Shown: piece after piece, positions 44,144-53,186 of the stretch
Layout: every line of letters starts with the position of its first letter
Numbering within the stretch: the first letter of the stretch is position 1
Source of the DNA: Paenibacillus peoriae
GTDB lineage: Bacteria > Bacillota > Bacilli > Paenibacillales > Paenibacillaceae
Assembly (NCBI RefSeq): GCF_022531965.1
Contig: NZ_CP092831.1
Span: 4,101,001-4,165,000 of the forward strand
Length of the DNA stretch: 64,000 bases
Direction of reading: 5' to 3'
The notes under the pieces: generated by a model
The model's input: the letters and a program-made list of their open reading frames with translations, nothing else
What the model was told of the DNA's origin: nothing
Databases searched by the model: none
Translations under genes and position numbers: made by a program

Positions 44144-47100
44144 TTGAGCGTATTATCAGATGGGATCGGATATGAAAGCCTACGCTTTTATGGTCCCTTT
44201 CAGCCATTACACATCGAACAACTTCAAATAACACGCGCCATTAATGATCATGCCTTTTTACATATCAATGGCATGCTCTCCGAAGAACAGGGAGCAGCTT
44301 GTATCGGTCAAAATATGGAGCAAGAGCCGATTGTGATTCGTCAGTTGGATGAGCAGGGACAATCGCTGAGAAGGCTGTTCCATGGGATTGTTACACGTAT
44401 GTCCGTACACTGTGTGCGAGGCGTGTATACGTTTGAACTGGAGGCCGCTTCCCATTCGCACCAGATGGATATCAAACGTAAAAGACGCTCCTACCAAGAT
44501 ATTCATCGTACCTATGATGATTTGGTCACTGCGCTGGTTCGAAAATATCAGTACGGAGATGCCATTGATACGGTAAGCCACTATGCCAAACTAGAGACAT
44601 TTGTTTTACAATATGATGAGACGGATTGGGCGTTTTTAAAACGCCTCGCTTCTCGCTTTGGTTCCGTACTTGTGCCAGAGGTAACCGCAGCTTCGCCCAA
44701 GGTTTTCTTCGGGATGCCTGAAGGCAAGCAGCATAAGGTAGAGCGGGATGTATTTTATCGAGTTCGGAAAACGTTTCATGAGTTGGATGCGGAAAAACCA
44801 GGCGAACGTGCTGACTCATATGTCACCTATATGATTGAAAGTCTGCAATACTATACGCTGGGCGACCTCATTACGTTACCCATTGGACAAGGTAAAGAGT
44901 TGGTCGTGGTTCGAGCAGTGACTACGCTAGCGGACGGCCTACTGCGCACCCGTTATGATCTTCAAGCTGAACAAGATATCCGCTATGCGCGGTATGAAAA
45001 CGATCAGGCTACTGGAATTTCGCTGATAGGAACGGTACTGAAGGTACAGCAGGATTTCGTCCAGCTTCAACTCGACATTGATCCCAAGCAAGACCCGGCT
45101 AAAGCCTGCTGGTTCCCTGTAGCCACCCGTTATGTTGCCGAAGAACATAGCGGCTGGTACGATATGCCTGAGATCGGGGAACAGGTGGAATTGTATCTGC
45201 CAACACACCGCGAACAGGATGCCTATGTAACGGATTCGCTGCGACAACAACGCCACACCCATGGACAGCCGAATGTGAAGGTATGGCAACATATTCAAGG
45301 TAGCGGCGTAGAAATGTCTGAACATGAACTGACCCTATCCACCTCCGGTGAATTTTCCATTACACTGCATGAAAGTAGCGGCATTACCATCAACAGTCCG
45401 GGGAATGTGCAGATTCAGGGTGGTCATGTGAAACTGGGTGCAGGCGAGGAACTATCACTCGAAGCTGGCACGGCGCTATACTTAAAAGGTGGAGCCAGCA
45501 GCATGGTACTGGATGGTGAGACGGATACCAAAGCTCCGGTGATTTATCAGGAGGGTACGGTGAAAGCTCCTGTTTTCGTAGCCGACCTCCCTCCTGTACC
45601 TGAGCCCCCATTGATGAGCATCAAAGCATTTGAAGCAGCTCAATCAGCAGCCAAGGATTCATCTAGCAGCCAAGCCTCTACCCCTAAAGCAAAAGTCACC
45701 AGTCCAGCAGAGCTTCAACAGGCGAATGCCATGATGGGGACAGTATCCAAGCTATTAGGCTCCATTCCAGTTATGGGGAAAGTGGCTGGCGTTGTTGTGG
45801 GAGCGCTAAGTGGACCTGCAGCGGGTGTGATTCTGAGGGCAACCGCAGCGATCCCTGTTCGGAGCAAAGGAACCCCTACCGTTGGAGGCAGTAAGGGGAA
45901 CGGTATTCATCCGTTGAAACACTTGGCTGGTCTAGCATTACAAGGGTTAATTACTCAGTATGAACATGAGCAAGCGAGACATGCCTACTATAGCAAATGG
46001 ATTCTGGGGAAAGTGTATACGAGCGCACGTCAAATAGTACATTCCGGCAGCCGATTAGAGCTGATCCAAAACTTGCTGACAACATCGAAAACCATGGTTC
46101 ATGCCTATCAACAGGTACCTAAAAGTGTTAAAGATAGAATGCTGAGGGAATATAAAGAACAAGAAAAAGCAAGGGCTGAAGCTGCTCTTAAAGCAGAAAA
46201 AGAAGCTAGAGCTAAAGCCCTTAAAGCGAAAAAAGAAGCTGCGCCACCAGAGCTTACAGATGAAGAGTATGAGAGAATTTATAGTGATTATGTCTATTGG
46301 GCTTCATTAGAAGGTGATCGCAGACCTGAAATTCCGCTAGGAAGCTACCGTGCTGAGGACGGGGTGGTTCGTATGGCGAATGGAGATCCAGATTTTAAAT
46401 ACTACGATGACTGGAAACAAAACTATCCAGGAGATTTTTTGGTTCTATCTAATCAAGAGGGCATCACACCGGAAGAACAACGATGGATGAGCTATGCAAA
46501 CCTAACAGCAGAGCCGTTTGCACTCGACGGTCGAGGTGGTGAAGGTAGAGCCTTTAAAAATGAATTCTCCAAAATGAGCAAAGAAGGGGCATCTGAGAAC
46601 GCTAGGCTCGCAAGAGAAAATGTGAGGGGAATCCAACAGCGAATAGATCAGAAGAGCATCACCACAAAAAATGCATCCGAACCTATTGAGAACGCATCAG
46701 AAGTTATGCCTTCAAAAGCAGGCAAACCCAAGGAGAAACCTCCTAAAACTGAGGGGACGGGTAAGATTGATGGAATGCCCCCTATAGTTCAATCAAGAAT
46801 AAACTTAAGAAATGGAACTGCAGAGGAAGGAGCAGGATTTAACCACGTACTAGATAGGCATTTTAACCCCAATAAGAATGCTTCCCAATTCTCGGTTACA
46901 CCCGGTGAACTAAAGAGCATTCTTCAAAGTAAAGAAGTTGTGAGTACACCAGTTTCAAAAGTTTTATATTCAGACATAAAGTTAGCAGATGGGTCAATTG
47001 AAAAACAAGCTAGATATGTGAGGGAAGTTACTTTAGACTCTAACATAGGAATTGACAAGTTTAGTGGTTCTTCAACAAATACTATGACTGTATTAACCGA

Positions 47101-47146
47101 TAAGCATGGAAATCTAGTTACTGCTACACCGGGGGTGATAAAATGA
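44144..47146 (+). CDS. VgrG-like spike protein with a distinct C-terminal toxin
   Basis: 1000 residues. Residues 1-690 are nearly the same as in the protein at 5292 (gp27-like, OB fold, beta needle, helical region). A different linker rich in Ala/Lys (about 680-700) follows, then the Gly-Thr-Gly junction near residue 870. The last 130 residues form a different toxin: GAGFNHVLDRHFNP (His901, Arg905, His906) and TNTMTVLTDKHGNLVTATPG at the end. The pattern resembles CdiA/Rhs-type RNase tips of the BECR group, but I cannot name the family. TTG start with AAAGGAG. Four-base overlap with the immunity gene. Confidence 0.85.
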   Translation: MSVLSDGIGYESLRFYGPFQPLHIEQLQITRAINDHAFLHINGMLSEEQGAACIGQNMEQEPIVIRQLDEQGQSLRRLFHGIVTRMSVHCVRGVYTFELEAASHSHQMDIKRKRRSYQDIHRTYDDLVTALVRKYQYGDAIDTVSHYAKLETFVLQYDETDWAFLKRLASRFGSVLVPEVTAASPKVFFGMPEGKQHKVERDVFYRVRKTFHELDAEKPGERADSYVTYMIESLQYYTLGDLITLPIGQGKELVVVRAVTTLADGLLRTRYDLQAEQDIRYARYENDQATGISLIGTVLKVQQDFVQLQLDIDPKQDPAKACWFPVATRYVAEEHSGWYDMPEIGEQVELYLPTHREQDAYVTDSLRQQRHTHGQPNVKVWQHIQGSGVEMSEHELTLSTSGEFSITLHESSGITINSPGNVQIQGGHVKLGAGEELSLEAGTALYLKGGASSMVLDGETDTKAPVIYQEGTVKAPVFVADLPPVPEPPLMSIKAFEAAQSAAKDSSSSQASTPKAKVTSPAELQQANAMMGTVSKLLGSIPVMGKVAGVVVGALSGPAAGVILRATAAIPVRSKGTPTVGGSKGNGIHPLKHLAGLALQGLITQYEHEQARHAYYSKWILGKVYTSARQIVHSGSRLELIQNLLTTSKTMVHAYQQVPKSVKDRMLREYKEQEKARAEAALKAEKEARAKALKAKKEAAPPELTDEEYERIYSDYVYWASLEGDRRPEIPLGSYRAEDGVVRMANGDPDFKYYDDWKQNYPGDFLVLSNQEGITPEEQRWMSYANLTAEPFALDGRGGEGRAFKNEFSKMSKEGASENARLARENVRGIQQRIDQKSITTKNASEPIENASEVMPSKAGKPKEKPPKTEGTGKIDGMPPIVQSRINLRNGTAEEGAGFNHVLDRHFNPNKNASQFSVTPGELKSILQSKEVVSTPVSKVLYSDIKLADGSIEKQARYVREVTLDSNIGIDKFSGSSTNTMTVLTDKHGNLVTATPGVIK

Positions 47147-47502
47147 AACTCATAGGAAGTAAACAAGAACAAGATTTCAGAAAGGAATTAGAAGGTTCAA
47201 ATTTGCTTTTGGCTAAAGACGGAAAAGCCGAAAAAATATTGAATGTGTTAAGAGTTACCTTTGGAGAATTAAAAAGTGCATATATTTTGAATTGGACACC
47301 TGAACAAGGCGAGGACATATACACAATTTTGGTTGACATTGATAAAATCGCTAAAATTGAAATTAGTAGAGTCAATCATTCGGAAGTTCCTTTAATTGAA
47401 ACTTACAATCTGAGAGATTTCCAAAAACGTTTGAGTAAAATATTCCAGATTAAATTAGCCGTGGCGATTGATATAGCGAAAACGGAACATCAGGAAGGGT
47501 AA
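47143..47502 (+). CDS. Putative cognate immunity protein
   Basis: 119 residues (MKLIGSKQEQDFRKELEGSN, TFGELKSAYILNWTPEQGEDI). Its ATG overlaps the toxin stop (ATGA), the usual arrangement for toxin-immunity pairs. Soluble alpha/beta. No known immunity family recognised; assignment rests on position. Confidence 0.6.
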   Translation: MKLIGSKQEQDFRKELEGSNLLLAKDGKAEKILNVLRVTFGELKSAYILNWTPEQGEDIYTILVDIDKIAKIEISRVNHSEVPLIETYNLRDFQKRLSKIFQIKLAVAIDIAKTEHQEG

Positions 47503-47547
47503 ATATTTTGAAACCTTGATTGGCGTCATGCCTTTCAAGGTTTCTTC

Positions 47548-47850
47548 TTTTGGAGGGGGTGGGTGACGAATGAACCCATTATTCAAGCAATAACACATAT
47601 AACCCAAGTAATACCCGTATAAAGATTTCTTCATAACACAGCAATGCTTTAACTTTATAACCTAAATAACGCTACTACGTTACATCAAACAGGTTGATTA
47701 TGGTCAGATACCACCATGATTGACCTGTTTTTTGTTTTCTTTGTTTTTTGATTTTTTTATTTACTCGCAGCTCTGTAAATTATGCTACCCTGATAGGGAG
47801 AATGGAATACCAATAAATACCAACTTTTAGGATAAACACCACTACTATTA
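47548..47850. repeat. Cassette-end repeat R1 with terminator
   Basis: About 300 bases similar to 59408-59735. Contains the hairpin AACAGGTTGATTATGGT/ACCATGATTGACCTGTT (47687-47727) followed by a T-rich tract. It follows the immunity gene and ends exactly at a GGGGACGGG toxin junction. Differences from R2 in the stem are absorbed by G-U pairs. Confidence 0.65.
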
Positions 47851-48237
47851 AGGGGACGGGTGATCTTAACCAATCTGGTACAAAGTATTATAATCCAAAA
47901 TACATTACTTGGATGATTGGAACGATATAGTCGTTGAATTAATTCCTGAGAATTTAACAGAATTCAAAACATACGAGGAGGAAGAGTTATATCAAAATAT
48001 AGATGCGTCAGTCGACGCCCTACTGCGAGGTATTTATGACCTTGTATCAGTCATGCGTACGCTGTAATCGAAGGATACGGCGAAAGCAGTTTGAAATCTT
48101 TGGAGAGAATTATAAAGCTCATGATAGATTACGATTTCCCATTGCCAAGTATCGACCCATTTCTAAAATTTTCTATAGAAGAAAATAGAGGATGGGGTGA
48201 CAAGTTTGATGGTACAAAATTGTCTAAAATTCTTTAA
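47848..48237 (+). pseudogene. Decayed orphan toxin/immunity cassette
   Basis: Begins with the junction codons for Lys-Gly-Thr-Gly (AAGGGGACGGGT), as in the VgrG toxins, then a short frame to a stop. Two further frames give DIVVELIPENLTEF, NIDASVDALLRGIYDLV and then IEGYGESSLKSLERI, FSIEENRGWGDKF, ending in TAA at 48237. Frameshifts link the parts; together they look like a broken immunity protein behind a truncated toxin tip. Confidence 0.5.
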
Positions 48238-48284
48238 CACGGAAATTGATTAGTTTAAGTGTACCTAAACATTAAACTTTCAAA

Positions 48285-48327
48285 GCTTATTCCAACTTCA
48301 ATCTATGAGTTGGGATAAGCCTTTTTT
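48285..48327 (+). terminator. Terminator after the orphan cassette
   Basis: GCTTATTCCAACT/AGTTGGGATAAGC stem followed by CTTTTTT. Confidence 0.7.
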
Positions 48328-48393
48328 CTAAAGATCTAGCTGATTTATATATACACACAGTTAGCCCTATAACAGATTTCACAAAAATATTGT

Positions 48394-48409
48394 CGTGATC
48401 ACGATCACG
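48394..48409. promoter_or_regulatory. Operator-like dyad before the DGC gene
   Basis: CGTGATCACGATCACG, 14 of 16 bases symmetrical, about 110 bases before the start codon. Could be a metal-sensor binding site; regulator not in window. Confidence 0.35.
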
Positions 48410-48517
48410 GTTTAGACTGTAAATTTAAGTTAAAATACAAACAATTTTAAATTTATTTTATCTAAAACCAAAGATACTCTGATGGATCACAAAGAAAAAA
48501 CAAGGAAGTGTACAAAG

Positions 48518-48877
48518 ATGAAAAGAACTGATTTACCTCTTGTCTATTCTTGTTCTGGATGTTCCTCCGCAGCACAAACCGCTAACATGATCGCTATACA
48601 AATGGATCGAGAAAAAGTCGCTGAAATGTCCTGCATAGCTGGTGTTGGTGGTGATGTCAAACCACTTGTCAGAACAGCAAAATCGGGACGTGACATTATT
48701 GCAATTGACGGCTGTCCCTTGTCCTGTTGCAAGAGTTGCTTAGCAAGGCATGAAGTTCAAGCCAAACACCATTTCCTGCTGTCTGACTTTGACGTACCCA
48801 AGATAATAGGAGAAGATCCTAACCCTGATCATTATAGGAATGCTTATACACAAATCTTAGAACAAATTGGACAATAA
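48518..48877 (+). CDS. DGC-domain putative zinc-binding protein
   Basis: 119 residues from MKRTDLPLVYSCSGCSSAAQ. CSGCS, DGCPLSCCKSCL and the conserved Asp-Gly-Cys triplet define the DGC family of putative metal-binding proteins. Start chosen because AAGGAAG precedes it; the longer frame has no site. Function of the family is unknown; a redox or metal-handling role is likely. Stands alone after a terminator and an operator-like dyad. Confidence 0.8.
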   Translation: MKRTDLPLVYSCSGCSSAAQTANMIAIQMDREKVAEMSCIAGVGGDVKPLVRTAKSGRDIIAIDGCPLSCCKSCLARHEVQAKHHFLLSDFDVPKIIGEDPNPDHYRNAYTQILEQIGQ

Positions 48878-49110
48878 TTCTTAATCAAAATGAAGGTGTG
48901 TATCGAAGGATGGCTTACCTTTTTTTTAATTCCTTCAAGGTGTTGGGACAGTATACAGTAAAAGTATAGCTGGCTCTTATTATGTAACAATATCGTAAAT
49001 TAGTTTTTACTGGTGGCTCTTAACACACCTTTAAGGGCCACCAGAATTTCTATTACATCATTTCAGCAGGTAGTCACCTTTAACGCATTCTACCAAAAAA
49101 ATGATTGCAT

Positions 49111-49635
49111 TTATTCTCCGCTAAAGCTTTTAGCCCATTCAGCAACCCTACGACTGCTTTCTTCTTCTGACAAATCCTCGATCCTAGTCATAATAGACCA
49201 TCTTACTCCACAAGGATCCAGTATACTTCCGAATCGATCACCTGAAACAAAGTTTGTAACTGGTTCCCTTACTTTCGCTCCTCTTGTTACCGCATTTTCA
49301 ATGACCTGATCCACATTCATGACGTAAATTCCGAAAGAATAACACGCATTGTCTCCATCTGGTGGCAAGACCAATTGATATGTCGGATTCGCTGCTCCCA
49401 GCTGCAAAAAACCATTTCCAAAATCTAATTCAGCATGAACAATGATTTTATTGCCATTCTCATCAGGAAATTCAGTAATATCCTTAACCCTTGCATTGAA
49501 AACACTTTTATAAAACTCTATTGCTTCAGAAGGATTCTTCACTGTAATAAAAGGGGTAATAGATGTAAAGCCGTTGGGCATCCCCTTCTTTGTATATTTA
49601 CCTGACACTCCCATATATTCTCTGCTTTCAGTCAT
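49111..49635 (-). CDS. VOC/glyoxalase-like (PhnB-type) protein
   Basis: 174 residues. ITPFITVKNPSEAIEFYKSVF, GNGFLQLGAAN, VMNVDQVIENAVTRGAKV and GDRFGSILDPCGVRWSI are typical of the PhnB/3-demethylubiquinone-type VOC fold. Metal-dependent enzyme or resistance protein; substrate unknown. AAAGGAGGAG before the ATG. Fifty bases after the DJ-1-like gene, likely the same transcript. Confidence 0.85.
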   Translation of the reverse strand: MTESREYMGVSGKYTKKGMPNGFTSITPFITVKNPSEAIEFYKSVFNARVKDITEFPDENGNKIIVHAELDFGNGFLQLGAANPTYQLVLPPDGDNACYSFGIYVMNVDQVIENAVTRGAKVREPVTNFVSGDRFGSILDPCGVRWSIMTRIEDLSEEESSRRVAEWAKSFSGE

Positions 49636-49686
49636 TTTGACTCCTCCTTTAAATGATCGTAACAGTTCAGTTTTATGCTTATTCCT

Positions 49687-50313
49687 TTATTGGATTGAAT
49701 TCATCAACTCATAGTAATATTTGGATGCACGAGTCTTATTTAGACTATACCAGGCTTCTAATGTCTTAGAAGAAAACACACCCAGAGCTTTCAAGACGTG
49801 TACGGAAAATTCCAAAGGAGCTGTTCCAGATGCAGTGATTAGTTTTCCATCGGTTACAGCAGACTCCATTTTGTAATACTTTTCGCCCGTGTAGGTGGGA
49901 CAGGTCATTTTGAGGTATTCCAGATCATTGCTTGTATGCCAACGTGAATTCAGTAATCCTGCCTGGGCAAGTCCCATGGTCGCACCACAAATCGCAGCAA
50001 CCCATATCCCTTCCTCTAAGCACCTCTCAGCGATTTTTAAAATCGGTTGATGAATGGTTTCTGTCCATGTATTTCCACCGGGTAAAATCAATGCATCTGT
50101 GCTTTCAATACTGCACTCATCCAGATTGATGTCAGGCAGTATTGTCAATCCGCCCATGGTAGTTACAGGAGTCTTTTCCAGTCCCACGGTAACAATTTTG
50201 GATGGGGACAGCCCCTTTTTATAATATCTCCCCGAGTTCAGTTCGGCAGTTAAGTAACCAATCTCCCAGTCTGCCATAGTGTCAAATACATACAGATATA
50301 CCGTACTATTCAT
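49687..50313 (-). CDS. DJ-1/PfpI family protein
   Basis: 208 residues. DALILPGGNTWTE and WVAAICGATMGLAQAG with the nucleophile Cys in the elbow are the class I glutamine amidotransferase-like/DJ-1 hallmarks. Members are proteases, glyoxalases or stress chaperones. It follows the WYL regulator gene, which may control it, though a terminator lies between them. Confidence 0.88.
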   Translation of the reverse strand: MNSTVYLYVFDTMADWEIGYLTAELNSGRYYKKGLSPSKIVTVGLEKTPVTTMGGLTILPDINLDECSIESTDALILPGGNTWTETIHQPILKIAERCLEEGIWVAAICGATMGLAQAGLLNSRWHTSNDLEYLKMTCPTYTGEKYYKMESAVTDGKLITASGTAPLEFSVHVLKALGVFSSKTLEAWYSLNKTRASKYYYELMNSIQ

Positions 50314-50389
50314 TCACAGGTTCTCCTTATTTTATAATTTATCAAGTGATACCAACCCTCGGTAATCCGTGATTATCCTCATTATAAAA

Positions 50390-50422
50390 AAGCTTCACTG
50401 ACATCTGCTGTCAGTGAAGCTT
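50390..50422. terminator. Terminator after the WYL regulator gene
   Basis: Perfect 14-bp stem AAGCTTCACTGACA/TGTCAGTGAAGCTT; T-run on both strands; touches the stop codon of the upstream gene. Confidence 0.85.
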
Positions 50423-51385
50423 TTAGCGCTGATAATATTCCATTAACTCCGACGCAACAGCAACAAGTTTTTTCTTCAAACTCTGTGGTTCGATGACTTG
50501 AATAGATTTCCCGTAGGTTAGGAGCAAATAAGGGACATAGGTATGAAGTGATTTTTCCTCAAGCAAAAAGATGGCTTGATTGGATGTGCGCTCTTTCAGA
50601 TGATGCCCCAAAAACCAATGCAGACATAAGTCATCCAATGCCTCCGACCTGCCTTCGATCATTAAAGAAATTAAACCGTCCTTGCCTACTAAATCAGGCA
50701 ACAGATTTTGCATAAAAAATTCACGAGCCGAAAAAGCCTCAGGACGCTTAAATAGGATTGGAGTACGCTTGATTTGTAGAATCCGATCTGCCCGAAAGCT
50801 ACGGATCTCATTCCGTAGGTGACAAAAAGCAACAGTATACCATTTACTGTTCCAGTAAACCATTCCATAGGGGTCTATCACCCTATTCTTGGGTTGTTCT
50901 TCATGGCCTGTGCGATAATCCATTTCTACAGAGAATTCGTTGGCTACAGCCTGCTCCAATTCTGCCAATACCGGCTGAAGAGAAGGATCTCCCATGCGAT
51001 TTATCACTTCAAATCCGGCTAAATGACGGCTAAGTATACTTTCCTGCTCCTGATTCGAATACATTTTCAATTTTGATGTCGCACTGCTTAATGCCTCACT
51101 CAAAGGGTATCCAGCTTCTTTTGCAAAAACAGCAGCATGAAGGAGTGCCTTTTTCTCCTCCATATCAAATAGTAAAGGTGCTCTAATAAAATTATTCAGC
51201 AAGCTATACCCGCCATTATGGCCCGTGTCGGATATTATAGGCACTCCACTGGCGCATAAAGCATCAATATACCGATAAACTGTCCTTATATTTATTTCTA
51301 ACTTTTCGGATATTTGTTTTGCGGTCATTTTTACACCCGAATTCAACATCCATAGAATGGCCAGCATATTATCGTTTTTTGGCAT
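50423..51385 (-). CDS. YafY-type transcription regulator (HTH + WYL)
   Basis: 320 residues. N-terminal DeoR/HTH_11 helix-turn-helix (MTAKQISEKLEINIRTVYRYIDAL), GVPIISDTGHNGGYSL wing, then the WYL domain (VDYRTG..., GMVYWNSKWYTVAFCHLRNEIRSFRADRI) and C-terminal extension. WYL domains sense nucleotides or nucleic acids. Likely regulates the adjacent DJ-1/VOC genes. Confidence 0.88.
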   Translation of the reverse strand: MPKNDNMLAILWMLNSGVKMTAKQISEKLEINIRTVYRYIDALCASGVPIISDTGHNGGYSLLNNFIRAPLLFDMEEKKALLHAAVFAKEAGYPLSEALSSATSKLKMYSNQEQESILSRHLAGFEVINRMGDPSLQPVLAELEQAVANEFSVEMDYRTGHEEQPKNRVIDPYGMVYWNSKWYTVAFCHLRNEIRSFRADRILQIKRTPILFKRPEAFSAREFFMQNLLPDLVGKDGLISLMIEGRSEALDDLCLHWFLGHHLKERTSNQAIFLLEEKSLHTYVPYLLLTYGKSIQVIEPQSLKKKLVAVASELMEYYQR

Positions 51386-51546
51386 AACATGAACCCTCCT
51401 CTCTCATTAAAACTCAATCTTTATAAATAACTCTTTGTACTCTTCTTACCACCTATTATATGCTTTTTTCCATTTTATACGTCCCTCTCATATCTTCCAA
51501 TTCCAGATTTACACATAGTAAATACCACAACGAATGGGGCATTTTG

Positions 51547-51574
51547 TAAACTAACTCTCTCTTTTAACCGATAA
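51547..51574 (+). promoter_or_regulatory. Sigma-D-like promoter, spike locus 3
   Basis: TAAA, 16 bases, ACCGATAA, 90 bases before the VgrG start. The flanking ACATATGCTGGAT and upstream CCCTCTCAT-type block match loci 1 and 2, although the gene downstream is only distantly related. Confidence 0.6.
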
Positions 51575-51663
51575 ATACATATGCTGGATTTATCATTAAC
51601 AACATATCTAGCTGAGAATCTCATAATAACATTTACCAAAAACAACTATAGAAGGAGACATCT

Positions 51664-53166
51664 ATGGAAAACACCGTGACGTACGGTCATATCGAAATCA
51701 TGCCTTATGAATTTGTACGCCTTCATGAACTTAAAATCCTAAAAACAGTCAATGATCATGCCCGAATGATCTGTACAGGTATCATCTCGGAGAAAAAGCG
51801 CGAGCTGTATGTGCGTGCTTCGGATGAGGAAACCCAGGTCAAAGCTTTTGTTACAGACAAAAATGGCAATCGACAGCCCCTTTTTCGAGGCATTGCCTTG
51901 GATGTGGAGGAAAAAGTCGTTCATGGGGTTCATTATCTGACCGTCGAAGCCATTTCTCATACCTACGAGTTAGATATTAAGCGGCATCAACGCTCTTTCC
52001 AGAACCCCAAGCTCACCTATACAGGTCTGATTGAAAGTATTGTATCGGACTATTCCAAAGCCGAAGCGATGGATGTTGTATCTCACAAGAAGCCCATCGG
52101 CACCTTTATCATGCAATATGATGAAACCGATTGGCAATTTCTGAAACGAATGGCTTCCCACTTCTACTCTCCACTCATTCCTGCGGTGGGCTACGGAGTA
52201 CCAAAGTTTTATTTTGGCCTGCCTATGGGACTCAGCAAAGGAGAAATACAATCTACGAATTATAAAGTAACCAAACGAGTAGCTGACTTCCAGACCGCCT
52301 CGGAAAACCATATCCCCGGCGTACGTGATGCTGATTTTATCCAATATGAGGTCGAAACGGAGAAATTACTGGAACCTGGCTATGAAGTAACCTTTCAAGG
52401 TCATAAGCTGATCGTAGCTGAGGTGCTAACGGAGATGAAAGACGGGGTGCTGACCCATACCGCCAAGCTGTCACCACGAAGCGGCTTACGTCCAATTAAA
52501 GACTACAATCGCTCCATTATCGGCGCTTCCATTCATGGCAAGGTACTGAGCGTTCGTCGGGACAAAGTACGCGCCCAGCTCGATATGGACGATCAGCAAG
52601 ACCCGAACACGGATTACTGGTTTCCCTACTCTACCATTTATGCATCTGCGGATAACACGGGCTGGTATTGTATGCCTGAGGACGGGGATAGCATCCGTAT
52701 CTATTTCCCCAGTTATAAGGAAGAAGAAGGATACGCGATCAGCTCAGTTAAAAGAGAACCGCAGCCTTCCACGGGAAAATCTTCTGCGACTTCTGGACAT
52801 GCCACAGCTTCTACTTTGTCTGCCGGATCAAAGTCTTCTTCAGCCTTATCCGCAGCAGCTCCTGCCCCAGATCGAATGGCTGACCCTGCCATTAAGACGC
52901 TGCGAACCAAATACGGCAAAGAAATCATGCTCGCCCCTGATCAAATCGTTATTTCTGGCAATGGCATGTCCATTGTCATTAACGATAAAACAGGCATTGA
53001 TATTGTAAGCGGAAAAAATGTGAGCATTAGTGCGGCTTCGGATATTGTTATGAGTTCCGGTAACATCCAGCTTTCCGCCGGAAAAATTGAGCTGTCTGGT
53101 AAAGGCAACACGATTACGCTGGATGACAAAACCACCTTCTCCGGCACGGAAATTAAGATGAACTAA
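51664..53166 (+). CDS. VgrG-like spike protein without toxin domain
   Basis: 500 residues: gp27-like base (ETDWQFLKRMASHF), OB fold (WYCMPEDGDSIRIYFP), and needle repeats to the C-terminus (GKNVSISAASDIVMSSGNIQL). It ends where the other VgrG proteins continue into linker and toxin. It could be a structural spike partner for the toxin-tipped protein at 55969 or for the DUF4280 tip. First gene of a seven-gene operon. GAAGGAG before the ATG. Confidence 0.88.
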   Translation: MENTVTYGHIEIMPYEFVRLHELKILKTVNDHARMICTGIISEKKRELYVRASDEETQVKAFVTDKNGNRQPLFRGIALDVEEKVVHGVHYLTVEAISHTYELDIKRHQRSFQNPKLTYTGLIESIVSDYSKAEAMDVVSHKKPIGTFIMQYDETDWQFLKRMASHFYSPLIPAVGYGVPKFYFGLPMGLSKGEIQSTNYKVTKRVADFQTASENHIPGVRDADFIQYEVETEKLLEPGYEVTFQGHKLIVAEVLTEMKDGVLTHTAKLSPRSGLRPIKDYNRSIIGASIHGKVLSVRRDKVRAQLDMDDQQDPNTDYWFPYSTIYASADNTGWYCMPEDGDSIRIYFPSYKEEEGYAISSVKREPQPSTGKSSATSGHATASTLSAGSKSSSALSAAAPAPDRMADPAIKTLRTKYGKEIMLAPDQIVISGNGMSIVINDKTGIDIVSGKNVSISAASDIVMSSGNIQLSAGKIELSGKGNTITLDDKTTFSGTEIKMN

Positions 53167-53186
53167 CGGAAGGTGAGAACTAGCAG

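Larger units (their letters stand above)
39072..46128. repeat. Long direct repeat, copy 2 (more complete)
   Basis: Same orientation as 1340-7285. Contains segments missing from copy 1: the N-terminal zeta-toxin part, most of the GNAT gene and about 1.1 kb in total. Begins 200 bases after the DSR-like gene start and ends inside the second VgrG gene before its toxin. Confidence 0.9.

Noticed and set aside
48003..48188. 61-residue plus-strand frame
   Set aside because: Lies in another frame within the decayed immunity gene; the other frames give a coherent protein end.
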